Below, in pieces: positions 9,532 to 16,081 of a DNA stretch of 16,081 bases. The notes beneath the pieces were generated by a model. That model did no database searches and was not told the origin of the DNA. It saw nothing but the letters and a program-made list of their open reading frames with translations. The stretch is from assembly GCA_036399715.1 (NCBI GenBank), contig DASWMO010000324.1:1-16081 (forward strand). Direction: 5' to 3'. Positions within the stretch are counted from its first letter, which is position 1. Each line of letters opens with the position of its first letter. This stretch comes from DASVSE01 sp036399715. GTDB lineage: Bacteria; Bacteroidota; Rhodothermia; Rhodothermales; Rubricoccaceae. A program made the position numbers and the translations under genes.

Positions 9532-10545
9532 ATGATCAACCCCCTCAGCCGCCGGCCAAAGCAGCGCCGCCTCGTCGTCGCCGTGCGCGGCGCCGCCGGA
9601 ACGGGCAAGAGCTGGTTCGCCGCCTCGCTTGCCGACGCGGGCCTCGGCCGCCTCTGCACGTTCGACACCGAGCGCAAGGCGCGCCTGCTGCCGGGCTCCG
9701 ACGGCACGACATTCGACGCGCTCGAAATCGAGCACCCCGACGAGCTCCTTCCGTTCATCGACTGGGCCCTCGGCGAGGGCAAGGCCGAGCAGGGCTACGG
9801 CTGCTACGCCCTCGACTCGTGGGCGATGTATTTCGGCCGCAAGCACCGCGCGACCATCGAGGCCGCGCGCGCCGCGACGGGTGATCCCGCCGCGATGCCG
9901 TCCGCCGAGGCCCTTCAGGCAGACCAGGTCGTCTTCCAGGAAGTCCTCCGGCGCCTCTGCGTGGACTCGGGCGCGTGCGTCGTCATCACGGACCAGATCG
10001 CGGCCAAGGGCCGCGAGGACCGCGAGGAGAACGAGATGGGCCGCGTCCTCCCCATGACGACGTCGGGCCTGGAGTACTTCGTCGACGTCATGGTCGAGCT
10101 CGCCCTCCGGCAGGACGGCTTCGACACGTGCCGCGTCGCGACGGTCGTCAAGAGCAACGCCTCGGACCTACCGGTCGGGATGGAGTTCGTGGATCCGACG
10201 TTTGCCGACCTGCTCGCGTGCGTCGGCGTCGCGCCGCAGCCGGCCGAGGTCGCCGACGTCTTCCCCTCGCCCGCGCTCCCCGCACCCGCGCCGACACGGG
10301 CCGATGCGCTCGCGGACCTGCTCGCGCACGCCGAGACCGCCGGGCTGGACCGGCCGCGTGTCCTCCTCGCCGCGCGCCACTACTGCGGCGTCCAGGCGCT
10401 CGACGAGTTGACCGCCGCGCAGGTGGCAGACCTCCTCGACCGTCTTCGTGCCCGCTACGGTGCGCCAGAGGCCTCGGGCGACAGCGCGGCGTTCGCCTCC
10501 GAGCCCGAGGTGAGCGTTTCAAAGGCTCGCCGCCGGGCGGCCTGA
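9532..10545 (+). CDS. Sak4-like RecA-family ATPase (AAA_24 family)
   Basis: This 337-residue ATPase has the P-loop GAAGTGKS at residues 20-27 directly after a hydrophobic strand (RRLVVAVRG), a FDTE segment (44-47), and a Walker B-like strand CYALDSW (91-97) with Asp95. CVVITDQIAAKG (149-160) and a region around 165-215 match the rest of the single-domain RecA-like core of AAA_24/Sak4 proteins. These are best known from phages, where they work with a single-strand annealing protein or nuclease in recombination. After a proline-rich linker (240-256), a helical tail (258-309) is not part of the usual core. The start at ATG 9532 places the first strand close to the N-terminus; a GTG or ATG earlier (9484) would add 16 unlikely residues. 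The co-directional upstream partner is a nuclease-like protein. GC content and codon use match the neighbours, so there is no sign of recent phage entry. Confidence 0.82.
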   Translation: MINPLSRRPKQRRLVVAVRGAAGTGKSWFAASLADAGLGRLCTFDTERKARLLPGSDGTTFDALEIEHPDELLPFIDWALGEGKAEQGYGCYALDSWAMYFGRKHRATIEAARAATGDPAAMPSAEALQADQVVFQEVLRRLCVDSGACVVITDQIAAKGREDREENEMGRVLPMTTSGLEYFVDVMVELALRQDGFDTCRVATVVKSNASDLPVGMEFVDPTFADLLACVGVAPQPAEVADVFPSPALPAPAPTRADALADLLAHAETAGLDRPRVLLAARHYCGVQALDELTAAQVADLLDRLRARYGAPEASGDSAAFASEPEVSVSKARRRAA

Positions 10546-10565
10546 GGCGATAGAACAGATCGATG

Positions 10566-10602
10566 GCACGCCACCGGCCGGGACTCCCGGCCGGCGGCGT
10601 GC
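10566..10602. terminator. Strong bidirectional hairpin terminator
   Basis: Arms at 10566-10582 and 10586-10602 pair over 17 positions with one mismatch around the 3-base loop act. The pairs are almost all G-C (CCGGCCGGG against CCCGGCCGG at the core). The hairpin sits between the stop of the ATPase gene (10545, plus) and the stop of the cytochrome gene (10616, minus), exactly where a shared terminator is needed. There is no T-run on either side, so it may act as an intrinsic stop without U-tract or as an mRNA-end stabiliser. Confidence 0.75.
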
Positions 10603-10615
10603 TCGTTCGGGACCT

Positions 10616-11500
10616 CTAGGCGTCCGGAGCGCTCGACGCCCGCTCGCCCAGCGTCCCGAGGAACGCGTAAAGCGCCTTCAGTTCGTCGGACGTCATCGCG
10701 GCCGTGCTTCTCCACGGCATGACGTGCGGATCGAGCGGCGCACCGGCGGGGCGGACGCCGGTTTGGAGCGCACGCGCGAACTGCGGGTACGTCCATGCCC
10801 CCGCCGCGGCGAGGTCCGGGGCCGGCGGAGAGTCCGGGTTGGGAGGCTGTGCACCGCGGAGGTCCGCCCCGTGGCAGTAGGCGCATGTGATCGAGGCGAG
10901 ATACGCCCCGTAGGTGGCCGTCGGACCGGAGGGCGGGGCGGTCGCCCGCGCCGGAGTCACACTCACCTCGAACGATGCGTCGAGCGGGCCCGCCGCCAGC
11001 AGCCGGCCGAGCGTCCGAACGTCCGACGGTGGCAACGCCCGATTGACCGGCCGGAGACGCTTGAGGTAGGCGATCAGGTCGGCGGCGTCCTCGTCGGCGA
11101 GGCGGTGGTAGGCCGCGGCAGGCATCACGATCACGGCCCGCCCGTCGGGCTTCACTCCGTGCCGGACGGTCCGGTCCCAGTCCGCGTCGGTGTACCGCGC
11201 GCCGACGCCGCCCTCGCCGCGGGTCAGGTTCGAGGCCGTCAATCGGAACGGTGGGGCGTCCACGAACACCTGTCCCCCAAGGTCGGGACCGTGGCAGTCC
11301 GTGCATCCGTGGATGGCGGCGAGGTGGGCACCGTGGGCGACCGAGGCCGAGTCGTCCGAGACGCGCAGGGCGGCGGTCTGGACCTCATAGGTCCGCCCGA
11401 CGGCCCGGCTGCCGAGTGCGTAGGCTGTGGCACCGGCGAAGAGAAGGACTCCGACGAGGCCCCCGAGAACCAGGCCGAGCCGTTTCAGGACACGTTTCAT
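10616..11500 (-). CDS. Membrane-anchored dihaem cytochrome c
   Basis: This 294-residue protein begins with a basic N-terminus and one membrane segment (about 9-29), lacking an obvious cleavage site, so it is likely a periplasmic cytochrome held to the inner membrane. Two class I haem c domains follow. The first has CTDCH at 66-70 with probable distal ligand Met126 (VIVMPAAAY). The second has CAYCH at 206-210 with Met261 (HVMPWRS). Both domains end with the usual terminal helix (DEDAADLIAYLKRL and TSDELKALYAFLGTL). The architecture resembles cytochrome subunits of periplasmic dehydrogenases and related electron carriers that pass electrons toward a terminal oxidase, but no catalytic partner is adjacent. 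The start at 11500 is chosen because the membrane segment begins immediately after it; an upstream in-frame start (11551) would add 17 residues with no role. Its 3' end shares a terminator with the Sak4-like gene. Confidence 0.92.
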   Translation of the reverse strand: MKRVLKRLGLVLGGLVGVLLFAGATAYALGSRAVGRTYEVQTAALRVSDDSASVAHGAHLAAIHGCTDCHGPDLGGQVFVDAPPFRLTASNLTRGEGGVGARYTDADWDRTVRHGVKPDGRAVIVMPAAAYHRLADEDAADLIAYLKRLRPVNRALPPSDVRTLGRLLAAGPLDASFEVSVTPARATAPPSGPTATYGAYLASITCAYCHGADLRGAQPPNPDSPPAPDLAAAGAWTYPQFARALQTGVRPAGAPLDPHVMPWRSTAAMTSDELKALYAFLGTLGERASSAPDA

Positions 11501-11520
11501 AGGGGGTGAGGAGAGCGCTT

Positions 11521-11551
11521 CCAAGATGCGTCGCCCACCTTTCCCGTTCAA
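11521..11551 (-). promoter_or_regulatory. Candidate -33/-7 promoter for the cytochrome gene
   Basis: On the minus strand TTG (complement of 11549-11551) is followed after exactly 20 bases by CATCTTGG (complement of 11521-11528), which matches four of six fixed bases of TAnnTTTG. The spacing fits the Bacteroidota housekeeping promoter, and 20 bases separate the box from the start codon. Confidence 0.35.
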
Positions 11552-11593
11552 GCTTTTTATCTCATCGTCTTAGCTCCCTTCCTCCACGACATG

Positions 11594-11601
11594 CCACGTG
11601 G
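11594..11601. other. CCACGTGG palindrome in divergent control region
   Basis: A perfect 8-bp palindrome (CACGTG core) lies immediately next to, and overlapping by two bases, the larger palindrome at 11600-11624 in the shared region between the cytochrome and membrane-protein genes. It might be a second half of a composite regulatory site, but 8-bp palindromes arise by chance. Confidence 0.3.
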
Positions 11602-11624
11602 GCCAAGCACGTCTTGCTTGACCC
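11600..11624. promoter_or_regulatory. 25-bp imperfect palindrome, candidate operator
   Basis: The two arms around a centre at 11612 pair at 10 of 12 positions. The core arms are CAAGCA (11604-11609) and TGCTTG (11615-11620), with GGG (11600-11602) and CCC (11622-11624) extending the symmetry. The right core arm contains the predicted -33 TTG (11618-11620) of the membrane-protein operon. A dimer bound here would block RNA polymerase. The winged-helix protein encoded as the second gene of that operon is the obvious candidate ligand, giving autoregulation; this is inference. Confidence 0.5.
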
Positions 11625-11647
11625 TTCAAAGCACTTCGATACATTCT
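11618..11647 (+). promoter_or_regulatory. Candidate -33/-7 promoter of the membrane protein/regulator operon
   Basis: TTG (11618-11620) is followed after 19 bases by TACATTCT (11640-11647), four of six fixed bases of TAnnTTTG, in a locally AT-richer stretch. Transcription would start near 11653, giving a leader of about 15 bases to the ATG at 11668. Confidence 0.45.
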
Positions 11648-11667
11648 TTCGTTCTGCCCCCTCTCCC

Positions 11668-12333
11668 ATGCCAGCCGACCGCCCCGCGCTTCGCCGAACT
11701 GAGCCGCCCATTGCTCCCGACGCGGCGGCGCACGCGAGCCTGCGGTACATCCGCGACACGATGGCGCGGACGGCGACCTTCACGGCCGTACCCGGCTACG
11801 GCGGCGTCGCGATGGGTGCGACGGCTGTCGCCGCGGCCGTGTGGGCCGCTCGCCAGCCGACCGTGAGTGGCTGGCTGAGTGTCTGGTCGGCCGAGGCGCT
11901 CGTCGGCGCGACCGTCGGGGCGCTCACCCTCGTCCGCAAGGCGCGGACCAACGGCGTGCCGCTGCTGAGCGGTCCGGGCCGGACGTTTCTGCTCGGCCTG
12001 CTGCCCGCACTCCTCGTCGGCGTCGCACTCACGCTCGCCGTGTACGCGGCCGAGGTGGTCCAGACCGGTCAGACGTATGCTGTGCAGGGCGTCTCGCGGT
12101 CGCTCACGCTGCATCTGCTGCCCGGGCTGTGGCTGATGCTCTACGGCGCAGGCGTCGTCTCGGCCGGCATGTTCTCCGTGCGCCTCGTGCCGGCGATGGG
12201 CGGGCTGTTCCTGCTCGTCGGCGCGCTCGCGCTCGCTGCGCCGGCCCGGTTCGCGGACGTCAGTCTCGGAGTCGGCTTCGGCGGGCTCCACGTCGTTTTC
12301 GGCGTCCTCATTGCCCGCCGCCACGGCGGATAA
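11668..12333 (+). CDS. Multi-pass membrane protein paired with winged-helix regulator
   Basis: This 221-residue protein has a short soluble N-terminus carrying a helix LRYIRDTMARTATFTAVPGY (25-44). Six hydrophobic segments follow, at roughly 43-62, 69-87, 107-128, 147-166, 174-191 and 199-216. The tail ends RRHGG. The N-terminal helix followed by a glycine-rich first membrane segment recalls an unnamed membrane protein family that is, to my recollection, found next to small winged-helix regulators in Acidobacteria and Bacteroidota. The start is set at ATG 11668, because the upstream in-frame extension from 11506 would cross the promoter and operator. The regulator gene begins 4 bases after its stop, so the two are almost certainly one operon. 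Substrate or sensing role is unknown. Confidence 0.8.
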   Translation: MPADRPALRRTEPPIAPDAAAHASLRYIRDTMARTATFTAVPGYGGVAMGATAVAAAVWAARQPTVSGWLSVWSAEALVGATVGALTLVRKARTNGVPLLSGPGRTFLLGLLPALLVGVALTLAVYAAEVVQTGQTYAVQGVSRSLTLHLLPGLWLMLYGAGVVSAGMFSVRLVPAMGGLFLLVGALALAAPARFADVSLGVGFGGLHVVFGVLIARRHGG

Positions 12334-12337
12334 CCCG

Positions 12338-12685
12338 ATGGCCAGACCGACCGACCGCGTGTCCCCACGGACGCCCGCCCGCCCCGCCCCGGCAGTCCCC
12401 GACCTCGACGCCGTCGTGCACCAGCGCGTGCGGCTCGGCATCCTGAGCGCGCTCGTCGCCGGCGGCGCGACATCGTTCACAGACCTCCGGACGGTCCTCT
12501 CGCTCACCGACGGCAACCTGTCGGTCCACGCCCGCAAGCTCGAAGAGGCCGGCTACATCACGGTCCGCAAGCGCTTCGCCGGCCGCGTCCCGCTGACCGA
12601 GTTCGAGGCGACCGACGCCGGGCGCGCCGCGCTCCACGGGTATCTCGACGCAATGGAAGCGGTGATTCGCGTGGCGCGTGGCTGA
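12338..12685 (+). CDS. Small winged-helix DNA-binding regulator (HTH_34 type)
   Basis: This 115-residue protein starts with a proline-rich N-terminus (1-22). Residues 26-106 read as a single winged-helix domain of the MarR/ArsR-related HTH_34 kind: HQRVRLGILSALVAGGATSF as the opening helix, DLRTVLSLTDGNLSVHARKL with a recognition helix at about 59-69, AGYITVRKRFAGRVPLTEFE as the wing, and a final helix with TDAGRAALHGYLDAMEA that probably dimerises. Family members are about this size and generally act as repressors. The start at ATG 12338 follows the stop of the membrane-protein gene by 4 bases; a TTG at 12311 would overlap that gene and is less likely. Translational coupling is probable. The palindrome overlapping the operon promoter (11600-11624) is its most likely target. 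Confidence 0.88.
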   Translation: MARPTDRVSPRTPARPAPAVPDLDAVVHQRVRLGILSALVAGGATSFTDLRTVLSLTDGNLSVHARKLEEAGYITVRKRFAGRVPLTEFEATDAGRAALHGYLDAMEAVIRVARG

Positions 12686-12712
12686 CCACGGACAAGCCTC
12701 CGGAAATCACGG

Positions 12713-12756
12713 TGGAGACCGCGTGAACTGGACTGTGTGGTTGGAGACGGCGTGAA
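12713..12756 (+). repeat. Two 15-bp direct repeats upstream of the M36 protease gene
   Basis: TGGAGACCGCGTGAA (12713-12727) and TGGAGACGGCGTGAA (12742-12756) match at 14 of 15 bases. Their start-to-start spacing is 29 bases, near three helical turns. The second copy overlaps the predicted -33 TTG of the protease promoter. This layout suits two molecules of a regulator bound on the same DNA face. Confidence 0.6.
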
Positions 12757-12771
12757 GCGTCGCTAATGTGG
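12741..12771 (+). promoter_or_regulatory. Candidate -33/-7 promoter of the M36 protease gene
   Basis: TTG (12741-12743) is followed after 20 bases by TAATGTGG (12764-12771), four of six fixed bases of TAnnTTTG. A transcript would begin near 12777, leaving a leader of about 23 bases. The direct repeats at 12713-12756 flank and overlap the -33 element. Confidence 0.45.
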
Positions 12772-12799
12772 GAACTGCCCGTTTCCAACCGCCGCCCGT

Positions 12800-15700
12800 A
12801 TGCACACCCGTTACGCCGTCCTCGTCCTGTTCGCACTCACGCTCGCCCTTCCGGCCTCCGCGCAGAGCCTCGCCCGCCAGCGCGCGCTCGCCTACGTCCA
12901 GAACAACGCGCCCCGCCACGGCCTCTCCGATGCCGACGTCGCCCGCCTCGTCGTGACCGACGAGACGACGAGCCGCCGCAGCGGCGTGACGCACGTCTAC
13001 GTCCGCCAGACGATCGGCGACGTGCCCGTCGTCGCCGGCGCGATGACGATCAACGTCGCGCCGGACGGCCGCGTGCTGCTCGCCTCGGGCGACCTGGTGC
13101 CGGGCCTCGCCCTCCGCGTCGCCTCGCGCGCGGCGTCGCTCTCGCCCGCGCAGGCGGCCCGCGTCCTCGCCGAGGACATCGGCCTGACGCCGACCGAGCC
13201 CTTCACGACGATCCAGGAGAAGACGGTCGGCTCGCCGGGCGTGTACCTCTCCGACGGCGGCGTCTCGCGGCAGGCCGTCGCGGCCAGCCTCGTGTACGCC
13301 GACGCCGGCGACGGCTCGCTGCGCCTCGCCTACGAGGTCGAGCTCGCCGAGCGGGCCGCCCCGCACGTCTGGCTCGGCACGATCGACGCCGCCACGGGCC
13401 GCGTCATCCGCCGCGAGGACCTCGTGATCCACGACGCCTTCGCCGGCGACGACCCGGCGGCCGTCGCCGTCCCGGCGCCGCGCTCGGACGCGCCGCTGGC
13501 CGCCCGCGTGGCCGCGCCGCTCGCACCGGTCCGCATCGCCCCGATGATGCCGCTCGCGCTGGAAGCCGCCGAGATGACGACGCCCGGCGCCGCCTACCGC
13601 GTCTACGCGTACCCCGTCATGTCCCCGATGTACACCACGCCCCTGCCGCCCGCCGACGCGCGGACGCTCGCTTCGGGCATGGAGGACGCCGTCGCTTCGC
13701 CCTACGGCTGGCACGACACCGACGGCGTCGCTGGCGCTGAACTCACGACCACGTGGGGCAACAACGCCCAGGCGTATACGGACACCAACACCGACAACAC
13801 GCCCGATGCCGGCTCCTCGCCCGACGGCGGCGCCGGCCTCCAGTTCATCTTCCCGCTGGACCTCACGCAGGCGCCGGCCACGTACCGCCCCGCGGCCGTG
13901 ACGAACCTGTTCTACTGGAGCAACCTGCTCCACGACATCTACTACAACTACGGCTTCGACGAGCCCGGCGGCAACTTCCAGACCAACAACTACGGCCGCG
14001 GCGGCCCGACGACGAACGGCGGCGACGCCGTCCGCGCCGAGGCGCAGGACGGCGGCGGCTTCGAGAACGCCAACTTCTACACGCCCCTCGACGGCGGCGG
14101 CGGCGCGCTCGGCGTCTACCCGCGCATGCAGATGTACCTCGGCAACACGGCCAACCCGGACGTCGACGGCGACCTCGACAACCACGTCATCGCCCACGAG
14201 TACTCGCACGGCCTCTCGAAGCGCCTCACCGGCGGCCCGGGCACTGAGTGCCTACGCAACACCGAGCAGATGGGCGAGGGCTGGTCCGACTGGTACGGCC
14301 TCATGGTCACGATGAGCGCGTCCGACACGCGCACGGACCGCCGCACGGTCGGCAACTATCTCTTCGGGCAGCCCGTCTCCGGCGCCGGCATCCGCCCGGC
14401 ACCGTACTCGACGGCCTTCACGACGAACAACTACACGTACCAGCGCACGCGGACGGCCGTCGCGCCGCACGGCGTCGGCTTCATCTGGGCGACGGCCCTC
14501 TGGGAGGCCACGTGGGACATGATCGGGGCCTATGGCTTCTCGCCCAACGTGCACGACGCCAACGGGACGGCCGGCAACCAGATCATGCTCAACCTCGTCA
14601 CCGAGGCCCTCAAGATGCAGCCCTGCTCGCCGGGCTTCGTCGACGGCCGCAACGCCATCCTCGCCGCCGACCAGGCGCTCTACAACGGCGATCACCTGCC
14701 GATGCTGTGGGCCGCCTTCGCGCGGCGCGGGCTCGGCTCGACGGCCAGCCAGGGCTCGCCCGAGTCGAACGCGGACAACACCGAGTCCTTCGTCGAGCCC
14801 GAGGAGATCGCCCCGACGGCCGTCACGGACCTCGTCGCAGTCCCCAACGGCGACTACGTCACGCTAACCTTCACGGCGACCGGCGACGACGGCCCCGTCG
14901 GCACGGCCGCGACCTACGACATTCGCCGCTCGGCCACGCCGATCCTCACCGACGCGGACTTCCTGGCCGCGACGGCCGTCCTCGCCACGGCCGCGCCGAG
15001 CGTGGCAGGCACAGCCGAGCGCGTCGTCGTGAACGGCCTCGCCTTCGCGACGCGTTACTACTTCGCGCTCAAGGCCTCCGACGAGAGCCTCAACCAGTCC
15101 GCGCTCTCCAACTCGGCGACCACGACGACGCTCGCCGCCCCGACGGCGACGGTCCCGTCGAACCCGATCACGGTCACGACCTCGACCGAGGCCACGGCCA
15201 CGCTCGCGCTCTCGAACGCCGGCCCGTCGGATCTCCGGTTCACGCTCGACCTCGCCGAGGCCGCCACGCGGCCCATGCCCGAGGCGCCCGCCGGGACCTT
15301 CGCTCCCGTCCCCGAGCTGCCCAAGGGCACCGAGGGCGAGGCCGGCCAGGCGCAGCGCCTCGGCTCCGGCGGGCCGGACGCCTTCGGCTACCGCTGGACG
15401 GACTCCAACGAGCCCGGCGGCCCGACCTACAACTGGATCGACATCTCGGCGACCGGCACGGCCGTTACCCTCGGCGACGACGCCACCGTGACGGTCCCGC
15501 TGCCGTTCGCGTTCAAGTACTACGGCGTCGACCAGACGAGCGTCCGGATCGTCTCCAACGGCTGGCTCGGCTTCGGCGGCACGTCGACGGCGTACAGCAA
15601 CGTGGCCATCCCGACTGCGGCCGACCCGAACAACGCGCTCTTCGCCTTCTGGGACGACCTGAACCCGGGCGCCGGCGGCTCGGTCCGCTACCAGGACATG

Positions 15701-16081
15701 GGCGATGGCCGGTTCGTCGTGAGCTGGATCGCCGTGCCGCGCTATAGCGACGCGGCCTCAGTCGAGACCTTCCAGATCATCCTCTCGCGCGGCGGTGCCG
15801 TCACGTACCAGTACAAGACGGTCACGGGCACCCTCAACTCGGCCACGGTCGGCATCGAGAACGCGACTGGCTCGACGGGCCTCCAGACGGCCTTCAACGG
15901 GGCCTACCTCCAGGACAACCTCGCCGTGCGCTACGCGGCGCTCTTCGTCGAGTCCGACGTCACGTCGGGCCTGATCCCGGCCGGCCAGAGCCGGACGGTC
16001 CAGCTGCGCTTCGTCGCGACCGGCCTCGCAGCCGGCACGTACCGCGCGACCCTGACCGTCCGCACGAACAGCCCGAGCGCC
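12800..16081 (+). CDS. Secreted M36 (fungalysin-family) metalloprotease, 3' end outside window
   Basis: The frame is open for 1094 codons to the window edge, so the protein is incomplete. A signal peptide covers residues 1-21 (LPASA-Q). An FTP-type propeptide follows (about 40-110) and then a further pro-region to about 240. The catalytic domain shows the M36 hallmark SPYGWHDTDG (W304), a GNNAQAYTDTNTDN block, zinc motif HEYSH (466-470) and GEGWSDWYG, where Glu493 is the third zinc ligand. An FN3 domain starts near residue 672, followed by a beta-rich segment (about 780-820) and a lectin- or nidogen-like beta domain (about 877-1040) ending the visible part. It is a secreted, probably self-activating, broad-range protease. 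In this bacterial group such proteins often end in a type IX secretion sorting domain, which would lie beyond 16081. The start at ATG 12800 is fixed by the signal peptide. Confidence 0.93.
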   Translation, partial: MHTRYAVLVLFALTLALPASAQSLARQRALAYVQNNAPRHGLSDADVARLVVTDETTSRRSGVTHVYVRQTIGDVPVVAGAMTINVAPDGRVLLASGDLVPGLALRVASRAASLSPAQAARVLAEDIGLTPTEPFTTIQEKTVGSPGVYLSDGGVSRQAVAASLVYADAGDGSLRLAYEVELAERAAPHVWLGTIDAATGRVIRREDLVIHDAFAGDDPAAVAVPAPRSDAPLAARVAAPLAPVRIAPMMPLALEAAEMTTPGAAYRVYAYPVMSPMYTTPLPPADARTLASGMEDAVASPYGWHDTDGVAGAELTTTWGNNAQAYTDTNTDNTPDAGSSPDGGAGLQFIFPLDLTQAPATYRPAAVTNLFYWSNLLHDIYYNYGFDEPGGNFQTNNYGRGGPTTNGGDAVRAEAQDGGGFENANFYTPLDGGGGALGVYPRMQMYLGNTANPDVDGDLDNHVIAHEYSHGLSKRLTGGPGTECLRNTEQMGEGWSDWYGLMVTMSASDTRTDRRTVGNYLFGQPVSGAGIRPAPYSTAFTTNNYTYQRTRTAVAPHGVGFIWATALWEATWDMIGAYGFSPNVHDANGTAGNQIMLNLVTEALKMQPCSPGFVDGRNAILAADQALYNGDHLPMLWAAFARRGLGSTASQGSPESNADNTESFVEPEEIAPTAVTDLVAVPNGDYVTLTFTATGDDGPVGTAATYDIRRSATPILTDADFLAATAVLATAAPSVAGTAERVVVNGLAFATRYYFALKASDESLNQSALSNSATTTTLAAPTATVPSNPITVTTSTEATATLALSNAGPSDLRFTLDLAEAATRPMPEAPAGTFAPVPELPKGTEGEAGQAQRLGSGGPDAFGYRWTDSNEPGGPTYNWIDISATGTAVTLGDDATVTVPLPFAFKYYGVDQTSVRIVSNGWLGFGGTSTAYSNVAIPTAADPNNALFAFWDDLNPGAGGSVRYQDMGDGRFVVSWIAVPRYSDAASVETFQIILSRGGAVTYQYKTVTGTLNSATVGIENATGSTGLQTAFNGAYLQDNLAVRYAALFVESDVTSGLIPAGQSRTVQLRFVATGLAAGTYRATLTVRTNSPSA

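Noticed and set aside
8728..10545. Prophage remnant
   Set aside because: Only the Sak4-like gene has phage relatives. There is no integrase, attachment-site repeat, structural gene or composition shift around it.
12707..14209. A 500-codon minus-strand frame, and a 499-codon plus-strand frame at 14248-15747, overlapping the protease
   Set aside because: Both are shadows of the M36 protease frame, which is continuous from 12800 to the window edge and carries the catalytic motifs; the alternatives have arginine-rich or valine-rich compositional bias only.

Overview
The window is very GC-rich (roughly 70%), tightly packed chromosomal DNA. Starts lack Shine-Dalgarno sequences, several promoters look like the Bacteroidota -33/-7 type, and the gene content includes a large outer-membrane barrel protein, an M36 secreted protease and a dihaem cytochrome c. 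This combination points to a high-GC relative of the Bacteroidota, most likely Rhodothermota (Rubricoccaceae/Rubrivirga-like). That placement is an inference from character, not from a marker gene. I see no rRNA, tRNA, CRISPR array, insertion sequence or integrase.

Layout. Bases 1-5366 hold a small anchored protein with tandem heptapeptides (16-708), a WS/DGAT-type acyltransferase (781-2130), a convergent phasin-like protein fused to a DUF2188-like tail (2151-2705, minus), a 92-residue membrane protein (2838-3116), an orphan cytochrome P450 (3213-4571), an unrecognised 102-residue protein (4655-4963) and a VOC/glyoxalase-fold protein (4989-5366). The acyltransferase and phasin suggest neutral-lipid or polyester storage granules. 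The P450 may act on a lipid, but nothing in the sequence proves it.

Bases 5392-8571 (minus) encode a 1059-residue secreted protein. It joins an HEXXH metallopeptidase domain, a TolB/WD40-like propeller and a C-terminal outer-membrane barrel that carries an Omp85-like VRGY motif and ends in phenylalanine. Divergent from it, 8728-10545 carries two co-directional genes: a protein whose pattern resembles a degenerate PDDEXK/Vsr-DUF559 nuclease fold, and a Sak4-like RecA-family ATPase (AAA_24). This pair is the best candidate here for an undescribed DNA-processing module. A strong bidirectional hairpin (10566-10602) closes it.

Bases 10616-11500 (minus) encode a membrane-anchored dihaem cytochrome c. 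From a shared 167-bp control region, the plus strand expresses an operon of a multi-pass membrane protein (11668-12333) and a small winged-helix regulator (12338-12685). A 25-bp imperfect palindrome overlaps its predicted -33 box and is a good operator candidate. The window ends inside a large M36 (fungalysin-family) metalloprotease (12800 to beyond 16081). Its predicted promoter is overlapped by two near-identical 15-bp direct repeats.

Two window-wide patterns stand out: translation starts preceded by pyrimidine-rich, C-heavy leaders, often ending CCG-ATG, and Bacteroidota-like promoter spacing kept in a very GC-rich genome. No gene-free stretch exceeds about 170 bases.
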